Source: VGBO01 sp964453335 (GTDB taxonomy: Bacteria > Actinomycetota > Acidimicrobiia > Acidimicrobiales > CAIXPF01). Taken from it: DNA of 8,968 nt. Positions within the stretch are counted from its first letter, which is position 1; every line of letters begins with the position of its first letter. Made by a program: the position numbers and the translations under genes. The notes beneath the pieces are model-generated. The model searched no databases. It was not told the DNA's origin and was given only the letters and a program-made list of their open reading frames with translations. This document shows positions 1 through 5,173 of the stretch, one piece after another. Location of the stretch: the NCBI GenBank assembly GCA_964453335.1, contig CAYVOK010000071.1, positions 1-8,968 of the forward strand, given 5' to 3'.

Positions 1-1
1 G

Positions 2-601
2 CACGCCGTCGACAAGTTCGACTGGCGGAAGGGCTTCAAGTTCTCGACCTACGCCACCTGGTGGATCCGTCAGGCGATCCAGCGCGGCGTCGTCGCCGGC
101 AGCCGGCTCGTCCGGCTCCCCGCACCGGTCCGCGACGCCGCCCTGCGGCTGCAGCGGGTCCGCATGGATCTCGAGGCCCGCAACGGCCGGGAGCCGACCG
201 TCGAGGAGCTCGCCGCCGAGGCGTTCGTGCCCGTCGACCAGGTCATCGCCCTGCGTCGTCACCTCGGTGAGCCCTTCTCGCTCGACGAGCCGATCGGTGA
301 CGGCGACGCCGTGCGTGGCGATCTCGTCGCCGACCCGACCGCGGACGCCCCCGGTGACGCTGCGATCGAGGCGATGGTCCCCGCCGAACTCGACCGGCTG
401 CTCGCCGTGCTCGACGACCGCGAGCAGCTCGTGCTCCGGCAGCGGTACGGCTTCGAAGGCCCGCCGGTCACGCAGGCGGACATCGGTGCCCAGCTCGGCC
501 TCTCGGCCGACCGCGTCCGGCAGATCGAGCGTCAGGCGCTCGCCAAGCTGCGCCGCCCCGAGTTCGCCGAGTTCGCCCGGGCGCTCCTCGACGCAGCCTG
601 A
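2..601 (+). CDS. RNA polymerase sigma-70 family factor, C-terminal part (5' end outside window)
   Basis: This is the last 199 residues of a primary-type (group 1 or 2) sigma factor, which directs RNA polymerase to -10/-35 promoters. The window opens inside region 2.3/2.4. Residues 5-28 run from KFDWRKGFKFSTYATWW into IRQAIQR and keep the aromatic and polar residues that melt the -10 element (F14, T16, Y17, W20, W21). Region 3 follows, with GREPTVEEL. Region 4 covers about 130-185, with the helix-turn-helix ADIGAQLGLSADRVRQIE and the closing ALAKLRRP. Compared with E. coli sigma70, Thr440 is Gln27 here, and Arg584/Glu585 of region 4.2 are Ala169/Asp170, while the Arg-x-Gln that follows is kept (R173, Q174). 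This divergence and the unusual region 3 (RLVRLPAPVRDAALRLQRV) suggest an alternative group 2 factor rather than the housekeeping RpoD. The true start and regions 1-2.2 cannot be seen. Confidence 0.93.
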   Translation, partial: HAVDKFDWRKGFKFSTYATWWIRQAIQRGVVAGSRLVRLPAPVRDAALRLQRVRMDLEARNGREPTVEELAAEAFVPVDQVIALRRHLGEPFSLDEPIGDGDAVRGDLVADPTADAPGDAAIEAMVPAELDRLLAVLDDREQLVLRQRYGFEGPPVTQADIGAQLGLSADRVRQIERQALAKLRRPEFAEFARALLDAA

Positions 602-635
602 CGGTTGCGTGGCGGTCGTCCGGTCCCGCACCTGC

Positions 636-641
636 TAAGAG
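636..641 (+). promoter_or_regulatory. weak -10-like element of the flavodoxin gene
   Basis: TAAGAG lies seven bases before the GTG start at 649. It has the leading TA of a -10 box but lacks the final T (the T is one base later). Its spacing matches the better boxes elsewhere in the window, so a leaderless start is possible. No -35 is recognisable. The 47-base gap that holds it separates this gene from the sigma gene stop, so co-transcription with the sigma gene is equally possible. Confidence 0.35.
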
Positions 642-648
642 TGGTGCC

Positions 649-1086
649 GTGAAGGTCGCAGTCGTCTACGAGAGCATGGGCGGGAACACGAAGCGGGCCG
701 CGGAGCTCGTCGCCGGCACGGCGACGTTCCTCGGCGCCGGCGCAACCGTCATGCCGATCACCGATCTGGACTACGGCGTGCTCGCCGAGGCCGATCTCAT
801 CTTCTTCGGGACCTGGACGGACGGGGCGTTCCTGTTCGGCCAGCGTCCCGGTCGGGCGGGTCGCTTCAAGAAGCTGCCGTGGCTCGACGGCAAGCAGGTC
901 GCGCTGTTCTGCACCTACGCGGTGAAGGCGGGCGGCACCCTGCCGGCCCTCGCCCGCATCGTCGAGGGTCTCGGCGCCGAGGTCGTCGGCTGGCGCGCCA
1001 TCAAGCGCACGGCCATCGACACGGACCACATCGCCCCGTTCGTGGTCGACGTCTTCGACGCGCTCGGTCTCGCCTCGGCCGCCTGA
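649..1086 (+). CDS. flavodoxin-like FMN-binding domain protein
   Basis: A 145-residue single-domain protein of the flavodoxin fold, expected to bind FMN and act in cytoplasmic electron transfer. The first strand and phosphate loop are KVAVVYESMGGNTKRAAEL (residues 2-20), where SMGGNT replaces the classical (S/T)xTGxT loop in the way common to actinobacterial flavodoxin-like proteins. The second flavin-contact segment is FFGTWTDGAFLFGQRPGRAG (about 52-71), and a third is CTYAVKAGGT (88-97). Length is normal for a short-chain flavodoxin. The GTG start puts the first beta-strand right at the N-terminus and follows a TA-containing -10-like box, which supports it over any other start. The gene is 47 bases downstream of the sigma gene on the same strand and converges on fmdB with a 28-base gap. 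The redox partner is unknown. Confidence 0.85.
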   Translation: MKVAVVYESMGGNTKRAAELVAGTATFLGAGATVMPITDLDYGVLAEADLIFFGTWTDGAFLFGQRPGRAGRFKKLPWLDGKQVALFCTYAVKAGGTLPALARIVEGLGAEVVGWRAIKRTAIDTDHIAPFVVDVFDALGLASAA

Positions 1087-1114
1087 AGCTCGGTGAGCGC
1101 CGCTGGGGGAAGCG

Positions 1115-1348
1115 TCAGTGGCAGCCGCAGCCGCTGCCGCAGCCGCCGAAGCCGCCGCCGGTCGGCAGTGTCGAGGGGAGGAGGCCGCCGCCGCCGTTCG
1201 ACTTCGCGCCGGACATGAACACCGACAGCACACGGCGGGCGCCGTCGTGCCCCGACGGGCAGGTGGCCGGTTCGCCGGAACGGCTCATCGGACGCTGTTC
1301 CTCGAAGGTCGTCTCGCAGGTGCTGCAGCGGAACTCGTAGGTCGGCAT
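1115..1348 (-). CDS. FmdB-family zinc-ribbon protein
   Basis: A 77-residue protein starting MPTYEFRCSTC, the hallmark of the FmdB/CxxC_CXXC_SSSS family of small zinc-ribbon putative regulators. The metal site would be C8 and C11 with C30 and H34 (ATCPSGH), so the second knuckle uses Cys/His rather than the more usual CxxC. The linker ARRVLSVF leads into a Gly-rich tail from about residue 50 that ends in a cysteine cluster, GGCGSGCGCH. The function of the family is not settled; an early member was named from a formamidase regulon. The start is firm: ATG at 1348 preceded by a perfect AGGAGGA, the strongest ribosome binding site in the window, and a TAGCGT -10-like box. It lies 47 bases downstream of the split-barrel gene on the same strand but appears to have its own promoter. 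The GC-rich tail codons resemble a GCC repeat. Confidence 0.85.
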   Translation of the reverse strand: MPTYEFRCSTCETTFEEQRPMSRSGEPATCPSGHDGARRVLSVFMSGAKSNGGGGLLPSTLPTGGGFGGCGSGCGCH

Positions 1349-1352
1349 CGGG

Positions 1353-1359
1353 TCCTCCT
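1353..1359 (-). promoter_or_regulatory. strong ribosome binding site of the FmdB gene
   Basis: On the minus strand this reads AGGAGGA, ending four bases before the ATG at 1348. It is the only full-strength Shine-Dalgarno sequence seen in the window, where most genes have none. It fixes the FmdB start and shows that this organism uses both leadered and apparently leaderless messages. Confidence 0.8.
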
Positions 1360-1368
1360 GTCGCCCCG

Positions 1369-1374
1369 ACGCTA
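1369..1374 (-). promoter_or_regulatory. -10-like element of the FmdB gene
   Basis: TAGCGT on the minus strand, 20 bases upstream of the ATG at 1348. Transcription starting about seven bases downstream would give a leader of roughly a dozen bases that just holds the AGGAGGA site. The same hexamer precedes the DHA2 transporter gene. No -35 match is visible. Confidence 0.5.
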
Positions 1375-1395
1375 GTCGCGACCCGGCGGTCGTCG

Positions 1396-1887
1396 TCAGC
1401 GTCGGTCGACGACCCGCTCGCCCGACCCGGCGTCCCAGGTGTGCAGGACGAGACGGTCGCCGTCGGGGTGGACGGAGGTCAGCGTGACCGTCCCGAGGTC
1501 GATGGCGAACAGGTCGAACGGCACGCCGGGGTCGCCGCCCGCGGCAGCCGTGAACCGGGTACGCAGGTCGGCGTCGGTGACCTCGAGGGCGACGCCGGTC
1601 AGCTTGGCGTCGCCGCCTTCCATCGAGCCGTCGCCGGGGTTGGCATGCAGGGCGCAGCGGGCGTCCCGTCGCAGGTCGTCGGCGCGGCGGGTGCCGGGCA
1701 TCGCCCCGAACAGCAGCAGACCGTCGACGACCCGGACCTCGGTGCCCCACAGGCGCGGTGCCCCGTCCGCCCGCAACGTGGCGAGCACGTGGTGGCGGTG
1801 CGCCTCGAGTCGTGCGGCCACGGCAGTGGCGAGCTCCGGGGCCTCGGCGGTGAAGTCGGACCACGGTCGTGGTGGCGTGTGTGGCAC
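1396..1887 (-). CDS. pyridoxamine 5'-phosphate oxidase-like split-barrel (FMN/F420-binding) protein
   Basis: A 163-residue protein of the FMN-binding split-barrel superfamily, which includes PNPOx-like enzymes and the actinobacterial F420-dependent FDOR group. After a short helix (residues 15-30) comes the strand pair HHVLATLRADGAPRLWGTEV (32-51), the usual first half of the barrel, then DGLLLFGAMPGTRRADDLRRD (55-75), the cofactor-phosphate segment with basic residues. A later core strand is AKLTGVALEVTD (94-105). It is probably cytoplasmic; the substrate and the choice between FMN, F420 or heme cannot be decided by eye. The start is GTG at 1887; on the minus strand a GGGAG lies about ten bases upstream and could serve as a ribosome binding site. 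It diverges from the LLM oxidoreductase gene across 40 bases. Confidence 0.8.
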   Translation of the reverse strand: MPHTPPRPWSDFTAEAPELATAVAARLEAHRHHVLATLRADGAPRLWGTEVRVVDGLLLFGAMPGTRRADDLRRDARCALHANPGDGSMEGGDAKLTGVALEVTDADLRTRFTAAAGGDPGVPFDLFAIDLGTVTLTSVHPDGDRLVLHTWDAGSGERVVDRR

Positions 1888-1909
1888 GCAGCGAAGTCTC
1901 CCACGGCAT

Positions 1910-1915
1910 CACCTA
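1910..1915 (-). promoter_or_regulatory. possible -10-like element of the split-barrel gene
   Basis: TAGGTG on the minus strand. It shares its TA base pairs (1914-1915) with the opposing TAGGGT box of the LLM gene, in the palindrome CCTAGG. It lacks the final T of a good -10, so it is weaker than its partner. Initiation here would leave a leader of about 15 bases carrying GGGAG ahead of the GTG start at 1887. Confidence 0.3.
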
Positions 1916-1919
1916 GGGT
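1914..1919 (+). promoter_or_regulatory. -10-like element of the LLM oxidoreductase gene
   Basis: TAGGGT ends eight bases before the ATG at 1928. A transcript starting at the usual distance from a -10 would begin at or next to the ATG, so the message is predicted to be leaderless. No ribosome binding site lies upstream of this ATG, which agrees with that. No -35 match is seen. Confidence 0.6.
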
Positions 1920-1927
1920 CGGGTCGC

Positions 1928-2776
1928 ATGGAACTCGGCATCTGCGTCCGTGATCTGCCCGTCACCGAGGTCGTCGACCTCGCCCGGTTCGCCGAGGACA
2001 CCGGGTTCCGGGAGCTCTGGCTGCCGGAGGCGAGCGGCCGCGACCCCTTCGTCAGCATCGGTGCCGCGTTCGCGGTCACGCAGCGGATCCGTCTCGGCGT
2101 CGGCGTCGTCGCCGCGATCTTCCATCGTCCCGACCGGATCGCGCTCGCCGCCGCCACGCTCGCCGAGCAGTCGGGTGGTCGTTTCGACCTCGGGCTCGGT
2201 GTCTCGCACCGTGAGGCCGCCCGCCAGGCGGGTGCGGAGTTCCCGGCGTCGCCGCTGCGGTTCGTCCGCGACTACCTGGCATCGGTGCGTGCCACCGTGG
2301 CAGCGGTGCCCTTCGGCGGCGACCTGCCGATCCTCGTCGGGGCGCTCGGCGAGCGGATGGTGGCGCTCGGGGCGTCGGAGGCCGACGGTGTGGTCCTCAA
2401 CTGGCTGACCCCCGCCGCGCTCGGCGCGACCGTCGACCGGGTGCGCGCCGCCGCCCCGGCCGGCGCCCGCCCGCGGACGGTGCTGTACCTGCGCCTGTCG
2501 ACCGCGGAGGTCCTGCGGTCGGACGCCGTCGCCTACGACACGATGGTGAACTACCACCAGCACTTCGTCGCCCAGGGGCTCGGTGGCACGGATCCGGACG
2601 GGCCGGCCGACCCGGATGCCGTCGTCGCCGGCACCTGCCTCGCCGTCGACGACCTCGGGGCGGCGAGGGAGCGGCTCGCCGCGTACGCCGAGTCCGGCGT
2701 GGACGTGGTGGCCCTCTACCCCCACGGCCTCGACCCCGCGACCCGTCGCCGGGTGCTCGAGGCGATCGCCGGCTGA
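1928..2776 (+). CDS. LLM class (luciferase-like) flavin/F420-dependent oxidoreductase
   Basis: A 282-residue TIM-barrel oxidoreductase of the bacterial luciferase-like family. In actinobacteria such proteins mostly use coenzyme F420 and resemble methylenetetrahydromethanopterin reductase. Family hallmarks are AEDTGFRELWLPE (residues 22-34), then the core RIRLGVGVVAAIFHRPDRIA (53-72), AATLAEQSGGRFDLGLGVS (75-93), and the C-terminal half with LPILVGALGERM and VALYPHG near 264-270. The start is ATG at 1928: it begins directly with the first beta-strand (MELGICVR) and has a TAGGGT box eight bases before it. The same frame is open far upstream (from 1439), but that stretch is antisense to the split-barrel gene and reads as arginine/serine-rich nonsense. 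The 3' end lies 12 bases from the stop of the convergent SnoaL gene. The substrate is not predictable. Confidence 0.88.
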   Translation: MELGICVRDLPVTEVVDLARFAEDTGFRELWLPEASGRDPFVSIGAAFAVTQRIRLGVGVVAAIFHRPDRIALAAATLAEQSGGRFDLGLGVSHREAARQAGAEFPASPLRFVRDYLASVRATVAAVPFGGDLPILVGALGERMVALGASEADGVVLNWLTPAALGATVDRVRAAAPAGARPRTVLYLRLSTAEVLRSDAVAYDTMVNYHQHFVAQGLGGTDPDGPADPDAVVAGTCLAVDDLGAARERLAAYAESGVDVVALYPHGLDPATRRRVLEAIAG

Positions 2777-2782
2777 CCGGCG
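2767..2782. terminator. possible hairpin between convergent LLM and SnoaL genes
   Basis: CGCCGG, loop CTGA, CCGGCG forms a six-pair all-GC stem around the LLM stop codon (TGA within 2774-2776). It is short and has no T-run on either strand, so it is only a candidate bidirectional terminator. The 12-base intergenic gap leaves little room for anything else. Confidence 0.25.
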
Positions 2783-2788
2783 GGGCGC

Positions 2789-3244
2789 CTAGCCGCGCAG
2801 GAACTGCACGTCGAAGCGACGTGCGGCGAACCGCCAGCCGTCGGCCGTGCGCACGAACCGGTCGTGGTACTCGCCGACGTACTTCGGCAGGCCCGCCGGC
2901 GCGGGTGCGGTCGGGTCGTCGCCCTCGCGCCGATCGTGCCGGAAGTTCACGAGGTACGCGATGCCGACCGCCTCGTCGTCTGCGACGACGTCGATCGCCA
3001 CGTTCGTGCACACGTGCCGTGACACGCGGCGCGTGACCTCCTGGCGTCGACCGAACCCGGCGAGGATCTCCGCCCTGCCCCGCATGACGAGGCCCGGACC
3101 CTCCCATACGCCGTCGTCGGTGAAGAGGTCGGCGATGCGGGCGGCCTCGCCGAAGTCGACGAGGTGCGTGTAGTCGACGACGAGGCGTTCACACGCACGT
3201 TCGGCGAGGAGGCGGGCGATCGGGTCCCCTGCGGCTGCGGTCAC
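2789..3244 (-). CDS. SnoaL-like / NTF2-fold domain protein
   Basis: A 151-residue alpha+beta cone-fold protein of the SnoaL_4/NTF2-like superfamily (ketosteroid isomerase, scytalone dehydratase and ring-hydroxylating dioxygenase beta-subunit relatives). The N-terminal helix RLVVDYTHLVDFGEAARIADLF (residues 20-41) is followed by TDDGVWEG, the helix GRAEILAGF, then SRHVCTNVAIDV (75-86) and the closing strands KYVGEYHDRFVRTADGWRFAARRFD. Y25, D30 and H77 are candidate pocket residues, as in related enzymes with a Tyr/Asp-His arrangement; this is inferred from position only. The start chosen is GTG at 3244, because TACGGT lies seven bases upstream and the added residues of the longer frame (ATG at 3328) would run across the divergent promoter region and past the start of the transporter gene. 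Members act as isomerases, dehydratases or hydrolases; the substrate is unknown. Confidence 0.8.
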   Translation of the reverse strand: MTAAAGDPIARLLAERACERLVVDYTHLVDFGEAARIADLFTDDGVWEGPGLVMRGRAEILAGFGRRQEVTRRVSRHVCTNVAIDVVADDEAVGIAYLVNFRHDRREGDDPTAPAPAGLPKYVGEYHDRFVRTADGWRFAARRFDVQFLRG

Positions 3245-3251
3245 GTCGGCG

Positions 3252-3257
3252 ACCGTA
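3252..3257 (-). promoter_or_regulatory. -10-like element of the SnoaL gene
   Basis: TACGGT on the minus strand, ending seven bases before the GTG at 3244. This predicts a leaderless message and decides the start codon. It is about 50 bases from the opposing transporter promoter, so in this divergent pair the two -10 boxes are separate. Confidence 0.6.
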
Positions 3258-3306
3258 GCCGTTGTGACGCCCGACACGACCCCGACCGCCCGTGTGGCCG
3301 CTCCGG

Positions 3307-3312
3307 TAGCGT
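3307..3312 (+). promoter_or_regulatory. -10-like element of the DHA2 transporter gene
   Basis: TAGCGT ends eight bases before the ATG at 3321, the same spacing as at the LLM and methyltransferase genes. It argues for the ATG at 3321 and against the upstream in-frame GTG at 3264, because the longer frame would place this promoter inside the coding sequence. The -35 region has only a weak GACC match. Confidence 0.6.
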
Positions 3313-3320
3313 CGTGGTCG

Positions 3321-4778
3321 ATGAGCACCCGGTGGACCGCAGCACGTGCCCGACTCGCTGCGCACCCCCGCTACCCCCAGATCGTGCTCGGTGCCGCGCT
3401 GTTCGGTCTGTTCACGACGAACTGGAACGTGAGCGTCCTCGCCGTCGTCATCCCGCGGCTCTCGACCGAGTTCGCCGCACCGAAGACGACGGTGACCTGG
3501 GTCGTCGTCGCCCCGTTGCTCGCGTTCGCGGTGCTCGGACCGACGGCGGGCAAGCTCGGTGACCTCCACGGGCGCCGCAAGGTGTACCTCACGAGTCTCG
3601 CCGGTGTGGTGCTCTTCGCCGCGTGCTCCGCAGCCGCCCAGTCGATCGGGCAGCTCATCGCCTTCCGCACGCTCGCCATGGTGTTCGGCGCCTCGACCGG
3701 TCCGGCCGGCATGGCGATCATCACGGCGCTGTTCCCCCGGGAGCGGCGGGTTCAGGCGCTCGGGTACTGGGGTCTCGTGCTCGCCGGCGGACCGGTGCTC
3801 GGGATGGTGGTCGGTGGTCCGATCGTCGACGCGTTCGGCTGGCGGTGGTTGTTCGTCCCGCAGGTGCCGCTCGCCCTCGCCGGGCTCGTGGCGGCGGCCT
3901 TCGTCCTCCCCGAGACCGCCCGGGCGACCGCCGTGCGCTTCGACGTGGTCGGCAGCGCCACGCTCGCGGTCGCCGTCGGCAGCCTGCTCGTCGCCGTGAA
4001 CCGCGGCCCGGTGTGGGGCTGGTCGGGACCGGCAGTCGTCACGCTGTTCGTCCTCAGCCCGGTGGCTGCGGTCGCGTTCGGTCTCGTCGAGCGGCGGACC
4101 GACCATCCGCTGATCCCGTTCGCGTACTTCCGGCGGCGGAACTTCGCCGTGCCGATGCTCGCCCAGTTCTTCGTGAACTTCGCCTACCAGGGCGGGTTCG
4201 TGCTCGTCCCGCTGATGCTCGGCGAGGTCTTCGCGTTCTCGTCCACCCGCACCAGCGTGGTGACGGTCAGCCGGCCGCTCTTCTACGGCCTCGCCGGTCC
4301 GCTCGCCGGTTGGCTCGCCGTGCGGATCGGTGAGCGCAGCATGGCGGTCGGCGGTTCCGTTCTCGTCGCGGTCAGTTGCGTGATGCTCGCGAACGTGCAC
4401 GGCGCCGGCGCCGAACCGCTCGTGTTCGCTGCGCTTGCGATCGCCGGCATGGGTCTCGGCACGATGGTGCCCTCGATGATGGCGACCACCACGCGTGCCG
4501 TCGCCGACAGTGACCTCGGGGTCACTGCGGCGACGTCGCAGATGATGATGATGATGGGGACCGTGCTCGGGATGCAGGTCGGCCAGACCGTGCAGGTCGC
4601 CCGCGAACCGGCCGCCGGGTTGCTCGGCTCCTACGACGACGCGTTCCTGCTCGGCGCCGTGGTCGCCGCGGTGGGTGTGCTGCTCGCGTGGTTCGTCCGG
4701 TCGAGCGACCGGGACGCCACTCGGACGACCGCCGAGGGCGGTCAGAGCATCGCGACCGCTTCGATCTCGAGCAGGTAG
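3321..4778 (+). CDS. MFS transporter, DHA2 family (14 transmembrane helices, drug:H+ antiporter type)
   Basis: A 485-residue inner-membrane protein of the major facilitator superfamily, EmrB/QacA (DHA2) branch, expected to export drugs or other hydrophobic compounds using the proton gradient. Hydrophobic segments are consistent with 14 helices. Motif A is GKLGDLHGRRK (residues 77-87). The helix 4 arginine is R116 (FRTLAM). The antiporter motif C is GGPVLGMVVGGPIVDAFGWRW (156-176, in helix 5 and after). The C-terminal half contains the Met-rich helix segment Q407-M412. The cytoplasmic tail (about 460-485) is polar. The start is ATG at 3321, supported by TAGCGT eight bases upstream and by the basic MSTRWTAARARL end before helix 1. 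The last 37 bases overlap the end of ridA on the other strand. It diverges from the SnoaL gene; a role in exporting that enzyme's substrate or product is speculative. Confidence 0.92.
   Translation: MSTRWTAARARLAAHPRYPQIVLGAALFGLFTTNWNVSVLAVVIPRLSTEFAAPKTTVTWVVVAPLLAFAVLGPTAGKLGDLHGRRKVYLTSLAGVVLFAACSAAAQSIGQLIAFRTLAMVFGASTGPAGMAIITALFPRERRVQALGYWGLVLAGGPVLGMVVGGPIVDAFGWRWLFVPQVPLALAGLVAAAFVLPETARATAVRFDVVGSATLAVAVGSLLVAVNRGPVWGWSGPAVVTLFVLSPVAAVAFGLVERRTDHPLIPFAYFRRRNFAVPMLAQFFVNFAYQGGFVLVPLMLGEVFAFSSTRTSVVTVSRPLFYGLAGPLAGWLAVRIGERSMAVGGSVLVAVSCVMLANVHGAGAEPLVFAALAIAGMGLGTMVPSMMATTTRAVADSDLGVTAATSQMMMMMGTVLGMQVGQTVQVAREPAAGLLGSYDDAFLLGAVVAAVGVLLAWFVRSSDRDATRTTAEGGQSIATASISSR
4542..4556 (+). 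repeat. (ATG)5 trinucleotide tract inside the transporter gene
   Basis: Five ATG codons in a row encode M408-M412, in the helix near the C-terminal end of the transporter. In DNA this GC-rich, a 15-base tract of ATG units stands out. Slippage would change the number of methionines without breaking the frame. Confidence 0.9.
4727..4743. terminator. perfect 7-bp hairpin at the ridA stop codon
   Basis: GACCGCC, loop GAG, GGCGGTC is a perfect seven-pair inverted repeat. It lies inside the last codons of the transporter gene and ends at the ridA stop codon (4742-4744, minus strand), the right place to end the ridA message. There is no T-run after it on the minus strand, so it is not a classical intrinsic terminator. 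Confidence 0.35.
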
Positions 4779-5128
4779 TCCGGCGAGGCGAGGCCGGACA
4801 CGACCACGAAGGTCGACGCCGGGAAGTATCCGCCGGCGAACACCTTCGCCCGCGCCTCGGCGATCGCCGGGCGATACGCGACGTCGAGTGCGTACGTGGT
4901 GAGCTTCACGATGTCGTTCATCGACCCGCCGGCGGTCTCGATGACCGCCTTCAGGTTGGCGAACACCTGGGCCGCCTGGGCGGCGGGGTCACCCTTGCCG
5001 ACGGTGCGGCCGTCGGCGCCCATCGAAACCTGACCGGAGATGAACAGCGGGGTGCCCGACGCCCGGACGGCGTGGTTGTACCCGGTGGGCGTGGGCATGA
5101 CGGACGGGTTGATCACCTGGAAGGCCAT
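4742..5128 (-). CDS. RidA (YjgF/YER057c/UK114) family protein lacking the signature arginine
   Basis: A 128-residue, full-length member of the RidA fold, normally a cytoplasmic trimer. True RidA enzymes hydrolyse reactive enamine/imine intermediates such as 2-aminoacrylate. Family marks are LFISGQVSMGADG (residues 28-40), GDPAAQAAQVFANLKAVIETAGGSMNDIVKLTTY (46-79) and the closing EIEAVA (121-126). In E. coli RidA the substrate carboxylate is held by Arg105 in the segment PARSCVEVARL; here the aligned segment is PASTFVVVSGL with Ser105. It therefore probably belongs to one of the Rid subgroups without proven imine deaminase activity. The start is ATG at 5128; a CAGACT six bases upstream is a weak -10 candidate. 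It lies 41 bases after a flavodoxin-like gene on the same strand and may be co-transcribed with it. Its last 37 bases overlap the transporter gene. Confidence 0.9.
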   Translation of the reverse strand: MAFQVINPSVMPTPTGYNHAVRASGTPLFISGQVSMGADGRTVGKGDPAAQAAQVFANLKAVIETAGGSMNDIVKLTTYALDVAYRPAIAEARAKVFAGGYFPASTFVVVSGLASPDYLLEIEAVAML

Positions 5129-5153
5129 ACGTGGAGTCTGGCACCTGGGGCCG

Positions 5154-5173
5154 ACGGATCAGGAACGGATCAG
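5154..5173. repeat. 9-bp direct repeat with 11-bp period upstream of ridA
   Basis: ACGGATCAG occurs at 5154-5162 and again at 5165-5173. The copies start 11 bases apart, about one helical turn. The second copy covers the stop codon of the flavodoxin-like gene and the first lies in the 41-base gap before ridA, near where a -35 would sit. It may be a regulator site or a small tandem duplication; nothing else identifies it. Confidence 0.5.

Noticed and set aside
1088..1098. GCTC-GGT-GAGC hairpin between the first flavodoxin gene and fmdB
   Set aside because: Only four base pairs and no T-run; too weak to call a terminator.
1121..1196. GCC/CCG-rich stretch that looks like a trinucleotide repeat
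   Set aside because: It is the Gly/Cys-rich tail of the FmdB gene read on the other strand, not an independent repeat array.
1439..1927. Upstream in-frame extension of the LLM oxidoreductase
   Set aside because: The extra 163 residues are Arg/Ser-rich antisense of the split-barrel gene. LLM proteins start with the first beta-strand, as at 1928.
3256..3266. TAGCCG followed by GTG at 3264 as a possible second start and promoter for the transporter
   Set aside because: The box lacks the final T and is only two bases from the GTG, too close for initiation upstream of the codon; the TAGCGT/ATG pair at 3307-3321 fits the window's pattern exactly.
3189..4400. Minus-strand open frame of about 400 codons antisense to the transporter
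   Set aside because: Its translation is a highly charged His/Arg/Glu/Asp-rich string with no domain, a known artefact of GC-rich coding DNA. The + strand has a clear 14-helix transporter with motifs A and C.
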